From assembly GCF_000444875.1 (NCBI RefSeq), contig NC_021985.1:7088170-7152169 (forward strand): a DNA stretch of 64,000 nt, in the 5' to 3' direction. This document shows positions 27,111 to 35,999 of the stretch, piece after piece. Numbering within the stretch: position 1 is the stretch's first letter; each line of letters starts with the position of its first letter. The notes under the pieces were generated by a model. It saw only the letters and a program-made list of their open reading frames with translations. It did no database searches and was not told where the DNA came from. The translations under genes were made by a program, and so were the position numbers. This DNA is from Streptomyces collinus Tu 365. GTDB lineage: Bacteria; Actinomycetota; Actinomycetes; Streptomycetales; Streptomycetaceae.

Positions 27111-27755
27111 ATGCAGATCGCCGTCGTCGTCTACGACGGGTTCACCGCGCTCGACGCGGTCGGACCCTACGAGATGCTCGTCCGCACGCCGGGCGCCGAG
27201 ACCGTGTTCGTCGCCGAGCGCCCCGGGCCCGTCCGCACGGACACCGGTGCCCTCGGGATCGTCGCCGACCGGTCCCTGGCCGAGGTGACCCGCCCCGATG
27301 TCGTCGTCGTGCCGGGCGGTCCCGGCCAGAGCGCGCTGATGGAACACCGGCCGCTGCTCGACTGGCTGTGCGCCGCCGACGCCGCGAGCACCTGGACGGC
27401 GTCGGTGTGCACCGGTTCGCTGCTGCTCGCCGCCGCCGGGCTGCTGGAGGGCCGCCGGGCCACCTCGCACTGGCTCGCCCTCGACCAGCTCCAGCGGTTC
27501 GGCGCCCGGCCGGCCGAGGAGCGTGTGGTCGTCGACGGCAAGTACGTCACCGCCGCGGGCGTCTCCGCCGGCATCGACATGGGCCTGGCCCTGCTCGGCC
27601 GGATCGCGGGCGACGACGTGGCCCGGACCGTCCAGCTCGCCACCGAGTACGACCCGCGGCCGCCCTACGACGCCGGGTCCCCGCGCAAGGCACCCGCGCA
27701 CCTGGTCGAGGCGCTGCGGGCGAGCAGCCGCTTCGTCCTCACGCGGTCCAGCTGA
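27111..27755 (+). CDS. DJ-1/PfpI family protein, isonitrile-hydratase-like
   Basis: A 214-aa stand-alone DJ-1/PfpI protein. The start MQIAVVVYDGFTALDAVGPYE, the SVCTGSLLLAAAGLLEGRRATSHW block near residue 100 (Cys nucleophile followed by Thr) and YVTAAGVSAGIDMGLALL near 145 match the isonitrile hydratase InhA group, including the N-terminal Asp and the Cys-Thr pair needed for hydration. Isonitrile hydration to N-formyl compounds is therefore possible, but many homologues have unknown substrates. It is co-transcribed with the GlxA-type regulator (GAAAGGACG Shine-Dalgarno). Its last 17 bp overlap the 3' end of the convergent enoyl-CoA hydratase gene. Confidence 0.82.
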   Translation: MQIAVVVYDGFTALDAVGPYEMLVRTPGAETVFVAERPGPVRTDTGALGIVADRSLAEVTRPDVVVVPGGPGQSALMEHRPLLDWLCAADAASTWTASVCTGSLLLAAAGLLEGRRATSHWLALDQLQRFGARPAEERVVVDGKYVTAAGVSAGIDMGLALLGRIAGDDVARTVQLATEYDPRPPYDAGSPRKAPAHLVEALRASSRFVLTRSS

Positions 27756-28482
27756 ACCGCGGCTGCCTGCGCTCCAGGAACGCGGCGACGCCCTCGGCGG
27801 TGTCGCCGCTGCCGCGTGCCTGCTCGCTCCAGTGGGCGTCCCGGTCGGTGCGGCCGTTCACGAACTCCTTCGCGGCCGCCTGGGTGAGCTGGGAGCGCGC
27901 CACGAGGACCCCGGTCAGCGCGGCGATCCGCGCGTCCAGCCCGCCCTCGGGCAGCACCTCGTCCACCAGCCCGGTGCGCAAGGCCCGTCCGGCGTCGATC
28001 AGTTCGGCGGTGAACAGCAGGTACTTGGCGGTGGCCGGTCCCACCAGGGAGACCAGCCGGCGGGTGGAGGACGCCGGGTAGACGATCCCGAGCCGCGCCG
28101 GGGTCACCCCGAACAGCGCGTCCTCGCGCGCGAGCCGCAGGTCGCAGGCGGCGGCGAGCTGCGCGCCGCCGCCCACGCAGTGGCCGCGCACGGCGGCGAG
28201 GGTCGGCTTGGGGAACGCGGCGAGGGCCTCCTCGGCGGCCACGGCCAGGGACTGCGCCTCGGCGGCCGAGCCGCGCAGCGAGGAGATGTCCGCGCCCGCG
28301 CAGAAGGTCCCGCCCTCGCCGGTCAGCACCAGCGCCCGCACCCGGGGATCGGCCGCCAGCTCCGCCAGCAGCGGCGGCAGGGACCGCCACATCGCCGCCG
28401 TCATGGCGTTGCGCTTGGCCGGATTCCGGATGACGACCGTGGCGACGGCGCCGGTGACCTGGTGCGACAGCTCGGGGTCCAT
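27739..28482 (-). CDS. Enoyl-CoA hydratase/isomerase family protein
   Basis: A 247-aa crotonase-fold protein. Oxyanion-hole blocks are FCAGADISSLRG near residue 60 and GHCVGGGAQLAAACDLRLA near 100. At the first catalytic Glu position of hydratases there is Gln-Leu (GGGAQLA), and the second region reads VTPARLGIVYP with no Glu. Classic hydratase activity is therefore doubtful; an isomerase, hydrolase or decarboxylase role in the crotonase superfamily is as likely. It is apparently monocistronic. Confidence 0.83.
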   Translation of the reverse strand: MDPELSHQVTGAVATVVIRNPAKRNAMTAAMWRSLPPLLAELAADPRVRALVLTGEGGTFCAGADISSLRGSAAEAQSLAVAAEEALAAFPKPTLAAVRGHCVGGGAQLAAACDLRLAREDALFGVTPARLGIVYPASSTRRLVSLVGPATAKYLLFTAELIDAGRALRTGLVDEVLPEGGLDARIAALTGVLVARSQLTQAAAKEFVNGRTDRDAHWSEQARGSGDTAEGVAAFLERRQPRFSWTA

Positions 28483-28737
28483 GCGGCGGATGCTATCGGC
28501 CCGTGGGACGGGCGGTCCGGAAGGGGGCGGGGTGACCAGGGCCACACGCGTACAACCCGAAAAGTTCGCGAACCGGCGCCGGGAGGACAGGAACAGTCCC
28601 ACAACTGACCATGTCATACGCAGGTGGTCAGAACCGTTCGATACCCGCTGACTTGTGTTCAGTCCTACAGAGGGGAGCCGATCGTTACCAACACTCGACG
28701 TGTGGTGACAATCGAGCGCGAGGGTGGCGACCGGACC

Positions 28738-29232
28738 ATGGACAATCACGGGCGCGGGGACGGCCCGCGCCCAGCGGGGGGCGCCGAACGGCCGCCGGAT
28801 CCCCTGCCGTACGAGGGCGTGTGGCGGTTCACCGCGGCGGCGGTGGACTCCTCGGTCCCGCAGGCCCGGCACGCGGTACGGGACCTGCTGCTGCGCCAGG
28901 GCGTGCCCGTCTCCGACGACCTGGTGCACGGACTGCTGCTGATCGTCTCCGAACTGGTCACGAACGCGGTCCGGCACGCGGCGCTGCTGTCGCCGATGCT
29001 GGCGGTGGAGGTGGCCGTCGGCGCCGAGTGGGTGCGGGTGTCGGTGGAGGACAACCACCCCTACCGTCCGACCGCCCTGGAGGCCGACCACGGGCAGACC
29101 GGCGGCCGGGGCCTGCTCCTGGTCCGCGAGGTGGCCCGGGAGGCGGGCGGGGTGGTCGACGTGGAGCACACGGCGAGCGGCGGCAAGGTGATCTGGGCCG
29201 CCCTGCCGCTCAAGCCCGCCGTGCTGCCGTAG
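28738..29232 (+). CDS. RsbW-like ATP-binding protein (HATPase_c, anti-sigma-type)
   Basis: A 164-aa protein of the large streptomycete family of short histidine-kinase-like ATPases. The domain spans about residues 28-160: the N box is LLLIVSELVTNAVRHA, the G1 region is SVEDNHPYRPTAL (Asp-x-Asn form) and the G2 region is GGRGLLLVREVAREAGG. There is no phospho-acceptor or transmembrane part. Such proteins act as anti-sigma factors or switch kinases; no partner gene is adjacent. ATG at 28738 is chosen, but the frame is open to GTG at 28624, with a good AGAGGGGAG at about 28670 that fits no start closely, so the N-terminus is uncertain. Confidence 0.78.
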   Translation: MDNHGRGDGPRPAGGAERPPDPLPYEGVWRFTAAAVDSSVPQARHAVRDLLLRQGVPVSDDLVHGLLLIVSELVTNAVRHAALLSPMLAVEVAVGAEWVRVSVEDNHPYRPTALEADHGQTGGRGLLLVREVAREAGGVVDVEHTASGGKVIWAALPLKPAVLP

Positions 29233-29235
29233 CGC

Positions 29236-29829
29236 CTACCAGCCCGCGGTCGGGCCCGTCAGCTCCCTGACCGCCGGGCGGGCCGCGTCCAGCACGGTCA
29301 TGAACCACGCCGAGAAGGGATCCTCGGCGTGCCGCTCCGCGAGTTCGGCCGCGGTCACGAACGCGGTCGCGCCGACCTCGTCCGCGTCCGGCACCAGCGG
29401 GGCCTGCACCAGGCCGACGAACAGGTGGTTGAACTCCTGCTCCACCAGGCCGGACTCCGGGTCCGGGTGGTTGTAGCGCACCGTGCCCGCCTCGGCCAGC
29501 AGCGACGGCGAGACGCCCAGCTCCTCGTAGGTCCGCCGGGCGGCGGCGGCGAACGGCGCCTCACCGGGGTAGGGGTGGCCGCAGCAGGTGTTGGACCACA
29601 CACCGGGGGAGTGGTACTTGCCGAGCGCCCGCTGCTGGAGCAGCAGCCGGCCGTGCTCGTCGAACAGGAACACGGAGAACGCCCGGTGCAGCTGCCCCGG
29701 CGGCTGGTGCGCGGAGAGCTTCTCCGCGGTGCCGATCGTCACGCCCTTCTCGTCGACCAGTTCCAGCAAAATCGCCTCTGCGGTGCCGTTCGACGAGCTG
29801 TGCGTCTCGGTGGCAGGTGTGATCGGCAT
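29236..29829 (-). CDS. idi: Isopentenyl-diphosphate isomerase, type 1
   Basis: A 197-aa Nudix-fold enzyme that interconverts IPP and DMAPP, the C5 units for hopanoids, menaquinone and carotenoids. The catalytic Cys lies in NTCCGHPYPGE near residue 82, and the Nudix-like AARRTYEELGV and the EQEFNHLFVG Glu block follow. It matches the streptomycete Idi closely. ATG at 29829 is chosen; an in-frame ATG lies two codons upstream. It is separated from the hopanoid operon by about 10 kb but feeds the same pathway as dxs and ispG here. Its stop is 4 bp from the stop of the convergent RsbW-like gene. Confidence 0.95.
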   Translation of the reverse strand: MPITPATETHSSSNGTAEAILLELVDEKGVTIGTAEKLSAHQPPGQLHRAFSVFLFDEHGRLLLQQRALGKYHSPGVWSNTCCGHPYPGEAPFAAAARRTYEELGVSPSLLAEAGTVRYNHPDPESGLVEQEFNHLFVGLVQAPLVPDADEVGATAFVTAAELAERHAEDPFSAWFMTVLDAARPAVRELTGPTAGW

Positions 29830-30056
29830 ACCCATCCTTCGCCTCGGTCTTCGCACCCCAAGTCTGCCGTACGAATCCGGCACTCCCGGCACTTCCCCGC
29901 ACGTCCGCATGTCCCGCGCGGTGCCGGCCGCCGAGTGGGATCCGGTAGGTCATCGTGCCCGGCGCCCGCCGCCCGGAACCGCCCGGGGATGCGTAGAACA
30001 GCAGTGCGCAGGGTCGGTGGCGGCCGGTGCGGGAGGGGACGGTGGGGCGATGGGGA

Positions 30057-30998
30057 TCAGTGGCAGAGCCGCGCCTCGTGCTCCGCGTGACCGCCGGGCT
30101 CCAGCTGGAAGGTGCAGTGCTCCATGTCGAAGTGGCCGCCGAGGCAGCCCTGGAGCTCGTGCAGCATCTTCTCGTGGCCGATGCCGTTCAGCACCTCGGA
30201 GCTGACCACCACGTGCGCGGAGACCACCGGCAGGCCCGAGGTGATCGTCCAGGCGTGCAGGTCGTGCACGTCCTCCACGCCGTCCAGGGCCAGGATGTGC
30301 GCCCGCACCTCCGCCATGTCGACGTTCTTCGGCGCCGCCTCCAGCAGCACGTCCAGCGTCTCGCGCAGCAGCTTCAGGGTGCGCGGCACGATCATCAGGC
30401 CGATCGCGAGCGAGGCGATCGGGTCCGCCGCCTGCCAGCCCGTGGTGAGGATCACGGTCGCCGAGACCAGCACCGCCACCGAGCCGAGCGCGTCCGCGGC
30501 CACCTCCAGGAAGGCGCCGCGCACGTTCAGGCTCTCCTTCTGCCCGCGCATCAGCAGGACCAGCGAGACCGAGTTGCCGACGAGGCCCACCAGACCGAAC
30601 ACGATCATCAGCCCGCCCCGGGTGTCCGCGGGCGTGACGAACCGCTGCACCGCCTCGACCAGGACGTATCCGCCCACGCACAGCAGCAGCAGGCAGTTGG
30701 CCAGGGCGGCGAGGATCTCGGCGCGCGCGAAGCCGAAGGTCCGGTTGGTGGTCGGCGGCCGGTTCGCGAAGTGGATGGCCAGCAGCGCCATGCACAGGCC
30801 CACCGCGTCGGTCGCCATGTGGGCGGCGTCCGCGATCAGCGCCAGCGAGTCCGCCAGCAGACCGCCGACGATCTCCACCACCATGATCGTCAGTGTGATG
30901 CCCAGCGCCGCGCGCAGCCGGCCGCGATAGGCGGCCGCGGCCGTACCGGTGGGCGGCGCGTGGGTGTGCGCGTGCCCGTGGTCGTGCCCTGCCCCCAT
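30057..30998 (-). CDS. Cation diffusion facilitator family metal efflux protein
   Basis: A 313-aa CDF transporter with six predicted membrane helices and a C-terminal ferredoxin-like cytosolic domain (from about residue 215). The His-rich N-terminus (HDHGHAHTHA) and the C-terminal tail with His residues suggest Zn. Transport site: helix II carries HMATD (HxxxD), and helix V reads EVAAD (ExxxD) where well-studied zinc members have HxxxD. The metal may therefore not be purely zinc; Zn, Co or Mn are open. It probably exports metal from the cytoplasm in exchange for protons. It lies 133 bp downstream of galE in the same direction, which may be chance. Confidence 0.9.
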   Translation of the reverse strand: MGAGHDHGHAHTHAPPTGTAAAAYRGRLRAALGITLTIMVVEIVGGLLADSLALIADAAHMATDAVGLCMALLAIHFANRPPTTNRTFGFARAEILAALANCLLLLCVGGYVLVEAVQRFVTPADTRGGLMIVFGLVGLVGNSVSLVLLMRGQKESLNVRGAFLEVAADALGSVAVLVSATVILTTGWQAADPIASLAIGLMIVPRTLKLLRETLDVLLEAAPKNVDMAEVRAHILALDGVEDVHDLHAWTITSGLPVVSAHVVVSSEVLNGIGHEKMLHELQGCLGGHFDMEHCTFQLEPGGHAEHEARLCH

Positions 30999-31131
30999 GT
31001 GATGACCGCCTTCCGTGTCGCGCCCGGGGCTTCAGTGAACTACGGGCGGGGGGTACCGGGCAACGCGGCACTGAACACCGTTGTCATCTGCCTGACCTGC
31101 GCAAACGATCCCCTGGTCAGCGGCCCGGGCG

Positions 31132-32103
31132 CTACCGGCCGTGCAGCAGCCGCCAGCCCTCCCAGGCCGACGCCACCATCTCCCGCACCCCGCGCCGGGC
31201 CCGCCAGCCCAGCGCCTCGGCGGCCCGCTCGGCCGACGCCACCGCGCGCGGCGCGTCCCCGGGACGGCGTGCCTCGACCAGGGGTGGCCGCCGGTCGCCG
31301 GTCACCTCGCCGATCACCGCGATCAGCTCGCGCACGGAGACGCCCTCGCCGCGCCCGATGTTCAGGGTGAGGTCCCCCGTGACGTCGCCGGCGTCGAGCC
31401 GCCGGGCCGCGGCGAGATGCGCCTCGGCCAGGTCGGCGACATGGATGTAGTCCCGGACACAGGTGCCGTCCGGGGTCGGGTAGTCGTCCCCGAAGATCCG
31501 CGGGGCCTCGCCCCGGGTGAGCCGGTCGAAGACCATCGGCACGATGTTGAACACCCCCGTGTCGGCCAGCTCCGGGGCGGCCGCGCCCGCCACGTTGAAG
31601 TAGCGCAGGCAGACCGTGGAGATGCCGTGGGCCGCGCCCGCCGCCCGTACCAGCCACTCGCCGGCGAGCTTGGTCTCGCCGTAGGGGTTCACCGGCGCGC
31701 ACGGGGTGTCCTCGGTGATCAGGACGGTGCCCGGGTCGCCGTAGACGGCCGCCGACGAGGAGAACACCAGCCGGCGCACGCCCGCCCCGGCCACCGCGTC
31801 CAGGAGCGTGGCGAGCCCGCCCACGTTCTCCCGGTAGTAGCGGGTGGGCTCCGCCACGGACTCGGCGACCTGCTTGCGCGCCGCGAGGTGGACCACCCCG
31901 GTCACGCCGTGCTCCGTGACCACCCGCCGCAGCAGGTCGCCGTCGAGGGTCGACCCCTGGACCAGCGGGACGTCCGCCGGGAGCCGCGCGGGCACGGCGG
32001 CCGACAGGTCGTCCAGCGCCACGACGCTCTCCCCGGCGTCCGCCATGGCCCGCGCCACGTGCGCCCCGATGTATCCGGCTCCGCCGGTGATCAGCCACGT
32101 CAT
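31132..32103 (-). CDS. galE: UDP-glucose 4-epimerase
   Basis: A 323-aa extended short-chain dehydrogenase. The NAD motif GGAGYIGAHVA lies near residue 7, Ser-Ser-Ala in FSSSAAVYGD near 122, and the catalytic YGETK near 147. The RYFNVAGAA and VRDYIHVADLAEAHL blocks are classic GalE. It interconverts UDP-glucose and UDP-galactose (or the N-acetyl forms). It is divergent from the CDP-alcohol/glycosyltransferase/ABC run, separated by 289 bp, and may supply UDP-galactose to that pathway's glycosyltransferase (inference). The gap contains direct GATGCCCGGG echoes and a weak TAGCCT -10 facing right. Confidence 0.92.
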   Translation of the reverse strand: MTWLITGGAGYIGAHVARAMADAGESVVALDDLSAAVPARLPADVPLVQGSTLDGDLLRRVVTEHGVTGVVHLAARKQVAESVAEPTRYYRENVGGLATLLDAVAGAGVRRLVFSSSAAVYGDPGTVLITEDTPCAPVNPYGETKLAGEWLVRAAGAAHGISTVCLRYFNVAGAAAPELADTGVFNIVPMVFDRLTRGEAPRIFGDDYPTPDGTCVRDYIHVADLAEAHLAAARRLDAGDVTGDLTLNIGRGEGVSVRELIAVIGEVTGDRRPPLVEARRPGDAPRAVASAERAAEALGWRARRGVREMVASAWEGWRLLHGR

Positions 32104-32392
32104 GGTCGTCCACCCTATGCGGAGCGCTCCGGCTGTCCCGCATGCCCGGGGATGCCCGGGTCTGCGGGGGCGGGCCGAACCCCGCGGTTTGTCGGGCGGC
32201 CCCCGATCCCCGATGATGATCGCGGCGAAGGCCGGGACAGACGCCGGGGGCCGGGCCGTGAACGGCCGGTGAACACGGGCTTCCGGTCATCCGATAGCCT
32301 TCGCCGACATGCCGCCCGGGTGCCGCAGGCAAGGCGCCCCACCACGCAGAAGATCCGGCGCCGTCACGCCGGCACCCAGGGAGTGAGTTCGG

Positions 32393-34201
32393 TTGTCGAC
32401 CGCCATCGTCACCGGTCAGCCGGTCCCCGGATCGTCCCTCGAGAACGATCTGCGGTCCCTCGGCTTCGACGTGCTGATGGCCGCCGACGCCGCCGAGGCC
32501 GAGGCGCGGCTCGCCGCCGTCCCGGCCGACCGGCGGGTGGCCCTGGTCGACGCCCGCTTCGTCGGCCACCCGCACGCCCTGCGCCTCGGCCTGACCGACC
32601 CCCGCTTCCCGCTCGCCGCCGTCCCGGGCGCCGTCACCGCCCAGCCGGCCGCCCGGCAGGCGCTGACCCACGCCCTGGTCCGTGAGACCGCCGGCAGCGG
32701 CGCGCCCGGCGTCGAGGCCGTCGCCGACGGCGTCCCCGACCGGGTCACCGGCGCCCTCGGCACCGACGGCGCCGAGATCCACCGGCCCGAGCTGGGCAGC
32801 CTGGTCGCCGTCGTCCCGGCCGACCCGCAGACCCGCAACGAGGCACGGCAGGCCGTCGCCGCCGTCGACGACGAGGCCGTACGCCTGAAGTCGGCCGTGA
32901 AGTCCCGCGACGGCTTCTTCACCACGTTCTTCATCAGCCCGTACTCGCGCTACCTCGCCCGCTGGTGCGCCCGCCGCGGCCTGACCCCCAACCAGGTCAC
33001 CACGGCCTCGCTGCTCACCGCCCTGATAGCGGCCGGCTGCGCCGCCACCGGCACCCGCGCCGGCTTCGTCGCGGCCGGCGTGCTGCTCATCGCCTCCTTC
33101 GTGCTGGACTGCACCGACGGCCAGCTCGCCCGCTACGCCCTGAAGTACTCCACGCTCGGCGCCTGGCTCGACGCCACCTTCGACCGGGCCAAGGAGTACG
33201 CCTACTACGCCGGCCTCGCCCTCGGCGCGGCCCGCGGCGGCGACGACGTGTGGGCCCTCGCCCTCGGCGCCATGGTCCTCCAGACGTGCCGGCACGTCGT
33301 GGACTTCTCCTTCAACGAGGCCAACCACGACGCCACCGCCAACACCAGCCCCACCGCCGCCCTCTCCGGCCGGCTCGACAGCGTCGGCTGGACGGTCTGG
33401 GTGCGCCGCATGATCGTGCTCCCCATCGGCGAGCGCTGGGCCATGATCGCCGTCCTGACCGCGGCCACCACGCCCCGCGTCACCTTCTACGTGCTGCTCG
33501 CCGGCTGCGCCTTCGCGGCGACGTACACCACGGCGGGCCGCGTGCTGCGGTCGCTGACCCGCAAGGCCCGGCGCACCGACCGCGCGGCCCTCGCCCTCGC
33601 CGACCTGGCCGACACCGGCCCGCTCGCCGACGTGGCACGGCGCGTGCTCGGCGGCCGGGGCCTGCCCGGCCTCGCGGTGCCCGTCGCGGCTCTGCTGGGC
33701 GGCGCCGCCGTCGTGGCCTGCTCGGCCCTGACCGGCTACGGCAGCGTGCTGCCGGTCGCCGGCGCCCTCGTCTACGTCCTCGCCTCGGCGCTCGCCGTCG
33801 CCCGCCCGCTCAAGGGCGCCCTCGACTGGCTGGTCCCGCCCTTCTTCCGGGCCGCCGAGTACGGCACGGTGCTCGCCCTCGCGGCGAAAGCGGGGGTGAA
33901 CGGAGCCCTTCCCGCGGCTTTCGGGCTGGTGGCCGCCGTCGCCTACCATCACTACGACACGGTGTACCGCATCCGCGGGAACGCCGGAGCGCCCCCGGCC
34001 TGGCTGGTGCGCGCCATCGGGGGGCAGGAAGGACGGACGCTGCTCGTCACCGTCCTGGCCGCGCTGCTCACCGCCTCGCAGTTCAAGGTCGCGCTCACGG
34101 TCCTCGCCGTGGCCGTCGCCCTGGTGGTGCTCGCCGAGAGCATCCGCTTCTGGGTGTCCGCTGGGGCGCCCGCCGTACACGACGAAGGAGAAACCGCATG
34201 A
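32393..34201 (+). CDS. CDP-alcohol phosphotransferase with N- and C-terminal extensions
   Basis: A 602-aa membrane protein. Residues 1 to about 150 are a soluble region of unknown fold (VTGQPVPGSSLENDLRSLGFDV... AVPADPQTRNEARQAV). Residues about 185-330 are a CDP-alcohol phosphatidyltransferase domain with the complete motif: DCTDGQLAR then GAWLDATFD, giving all four Asp. The rest (about 390-600) has more predicted helices. I think this architecture is covered by Pfam DUF5941 but could not check. It should transfer a phospho-alcohol from a CDP-alcohol to a lipid or polyol acceptor. TTG at 32393 has GGGAG about 10 nt upstream; the next in-frame ATG is about 30 codons inside. The stop overlaps the next start (ATGA). 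It is the first gene of the run. Confidence 0.82.
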   Translation: MSTAIVTGQPVPGSSLENDLRSLGFDVLMAADAAEAEARLAAVPADRRVALVDARFVGHPHALRLGLTDPRFPLAAVPGAVTAQPAARQALTHALVRETAGSGAPGVEAVADGVPDRVTGALGTDGAEIHRPELGSLVAVVPADPQTRNEARQAVAAVDDEAVRLKSAVKSRDGFFTTFFISPYSRYLARWCARRGLTPNQVTTASLLTALIAAGCAATGTRAGFVAAGVLLIASFVLDCTDGQLARYALKYSTLGAWLDATFDRAKEYAYYAGLALGAARGGDDVWALALGAMVLQTCRHVVDFSFNEANHDATANTSPTAALSGRLDSVGWTVWVRRMIVLPIGERWAMIAVLTAATTPRVTFYVLLAGCAFAATYTTAGRVLRSLTRKARRTDRAALALADLADTGPLADVARRVLGGRGLPGLAVPVAALLGGAAVVACSALTGYGSVLPVAGALVYVLASALAVARPLKGALDWLVPPFFRAAEYGTVLALAAKAGVNGALPAAFGLVAAVAYHHYDTVYRIRGNAGAPPAWLVRAIGGQEGRTLLVTVLAALLTASQFKVALTVLAVAVALVVLAESIRFWVSAGAPAVHDEGETA

Positions 34202-34950
34202 TCGGCCTCGTGCTGGCGGCCGGCGCCGGACGCCGTCTGCGCCCCTACACCGACACCCTGCCCAAGGCCCTGGTGCCGGTGGGTCCCGAGGGCGTGGAGG
34301 GCGAGCCGACCGTCCTGGACCTGACGCTCGGCAACTTCGCCGAGATCGGCCTGACCGAGGTCGCGGTCATCGTCGGCTACCGCAAGGAGGCCGTCTACGA
34401 GCGCAAGGCGGCCCTGGAGCAGAAGTACGGCCTGAAGCTCACCCTCATCGACAACGACAAGGCCGAGGAGTGGAACAACGCCTACTCCCTGTGGTGCGGC
34501 CGTGACGCCCTCAAGGACGGCGTGATCCTCGCCAACGGCGACACCGTGCACCCGGTCTCCGTCGAGAAGACCCTGCTCGCCGCCCGCGGCGAGGGCAAGC
34601 GGATCATCCTCGCGCTGGACACCGTGAAGTCCCTCGCCGACGAGGAGATGAAGGTCGTCGTGGACCCCGAGAAGGGCGTCCAGAAGATCACCAAGCTGAT
34701 GGACCCGGCCGAGGCCACCGGCGAGTACATCGGGGTCACCCTGATCGAGGGCGAGGCTGCTCCGGACCTGGCCGACGCGCTGAAGACGGTCTTCGAGACC
34801 GACCCGCAGCAGTTCTACGAGCACGGCTACCAGGAGCTCGTGAACCGCGGCTTCAAGATCGACGTCGCGCCGATCGGCGATGTCCGGTGGGTCGAGATCG
34901 ACAACCACGACGACCTCGCCCGGGGACGTGAGATCGCGTGCCAGTACTGA
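34198..34950 (+). CDS. Nucleotidyltransferase, LicC/inositol-phosphate cytidylyltransferase-like
   Basis: A 250-aa sugar-nucleotidyltransferase fold. The activation motif LVLAAGAGRRLRPYTDTLPKALVPVG lies at residue 3, then GFAEIG-type helix, EEWNNAYSLWCGRD near 92 and ILANGDTVHP near 110 (metal Asp). The NNAYSLW segment is typical of LicC-like phosphocholine and inositol-phosphate cytidylyltransferases rather than GlmU or RmlA. It probably forms a CDP-alcohol from CTP and a phosphorylated alcohol, the donor for the two CDP-alcohol phosphotransferases on either side. Glycerol-1-phosphate made by the next gene is the natural candidate substrate (inference). It overlaps both neighbours (4 and 13 nt). 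Confidence 0.82.
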   Translation: MIGLVLAAGAGRRLRPYTDTLPKALVPVGPEGVEGEPTVLDLTLGNFAEIGLTEVAVIVGYRKEAVYERKAALEQKYGLKLTLIDNDKAEEWNNAYSLWCGRDALKDGVILANGDTVHPVSVEKTLLAARGEGKRIILALDTVKSLADEEMKVVVDPEKGVQKITKLMDPAEATGEYIGVTLIEGEAAPDLADALKTVFETDPQQFYEHGYQELVNRGFKIDVAPIGDVRWVEIDNHDDLARGREIACQY

Positions 34951-35999
34951 CCCGGCTCATTCCCTCGCCGGTCGTCGTGGACATCCGCCCGGGTGCCCTC
35001 GACGACCTGGCGGGTGTCCTCGCCGACCAGCGCATCTCGCAGTCGGGCCGGCTCGCCGTCGCCGTCAGCGGCGGCTCCGGCGCCCGGCTGCGCGAGCGGC
35101 TGGCGCCCTCGCTGCCGGGTGCCACCTGGTACGAGGTCGGCGGCGGGACGCTCGACGACGCGATCCGGCTGGCCGGCGCCATGAAGGCCGACCACTACGA
35201 CGCGGTGGTCGGCCTCGGCGGCGGCAAGATCATCGACTGCGCCAAGTTCGCCGCGGCGCGGGTCGGCCTGCCGCTGGTCGCGGTCCCGACGAACCTCGCG
35301 CACGACGGCCTGTGCTCGCCGGTCGCCACGCTCGACAACGACGCGGGCCGCGGCTCCTACGGCGTGCCCAACCCGATCGCCGTCGTCATCGACCTGGACG
35401 TCATCCGGGAGGCGCCGGCGCGCTTCGTGCGGGCCGGCATCGGCGACGCGATCTCCAACATCAACGCCATCGCGGACTGGGAGCTGTCCCAGCGGACCAC
35501 CGGCGAGAAGGTCGACGGCCTGGCCGCCGCCATGGCCCGGCAGGCCGGCGAGGCCGTGCTCAGGCACCCCGGCGGCATCGGCGACAACGACTTCCTCCAG
35601 GTGCTCGCCGAGGCCCTCGTCCTCACCGGCATCGCGATGTCGATCTCCGGTGACTCACGGCCCGCCTCGGGCTCCTGCCACGAGATCAACCACGCCTTCG
35701 ACCTGCTCTTCCCCAAGCGGGCCGCCAGCCACGGCGAGCAGTGCGGCCTCGGCGCGGCCTTCGCGATGTACCTGCGCGGCGCGCACGAGGACGCGGCCTT
35801 CATGGCCGAGGTGCTGCGCCGGCACGGGCTTCCGGTGCTGCCGGAGGAGATCGGCTTCAGCGTGGACGAGTTCGTCCGCGCCGTGGAGTACGCCCCGAAG
35901 ACCAGGCCCGGCCGGTACACGATCCTCGAACACCTCGACCTCAAGCCGAACCAGATCAAGGACTCCTACGCCGACTATGTCAAGGCCATCGGTAGCTGA
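34938..35999 (+). CDS. Iron-containing alcohol dehydrogenase family, sn-glycerol-1-phosphate dehydrogenase-like
   Basis: A 353-aa NAD(P)-dependent enzyme of the glycerol-1-phosphate/glycerol dehydrogenase and dehydroquinate synthase group. Nucleotide-binding GLGGGKIIDCAKFAA lies near residue 92, the VPTNLAHDGLCSPVATL block near 118, and the metal site SGDSRPASGSCHEINHAFD near 240 plus SHGEQCGLG near 262 (Asp, His, His). The SRPASGS...H motif is the signature of archaeal EgsA and bacterial AraM, which reduce dihydroxyacetone phosphate to sn-glycerol-1-phosphate, the stereochemistry opposite to normal bacterial lipids. GTG at 34938 overlaps the previous stop. A related polyol-phosphate dehydrogenase cannot be excluded. 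Confidence 0.85.
   Translation: MPVLTRLIPSPVVVDIRPGALDDLAGVLADQRISQSGRLAVAVSGGSGARLRERLAPSLPGATWYEVGGGTLDDAIRLAGAMKADHYDAVVGLGGGKIIDCAKFAAARVGLPLVAVPTNLAHDGLCSPVATLDNDAGRGSYGVPNPIAVVIDLDVIREAPARFVRAGIGDAISNINAIADWELSQRTTGEKVDGLAAAMARQAGEAVLRHPGGIGDNDFLQVLAEALVLTGIAMSISGDSRPASGSCHEINHAFDLLFPKRAASHGEQCGLGAAFAMYLRGAHEDAAFMAEVLRRHGLPVLPEEIGFSVDEFVRAVEYAPKTRPGRYTILEHLDLKPNQIKDSYADYVKAIGS

Noticed and set aside
25861..27288. Long rightward frame running through the heptamer repeats into the GlxA gene
   Set aside because: It reads the GlxA gene out of frame and the repeat gives a meaningless HRMPHVACRM-like pattern.
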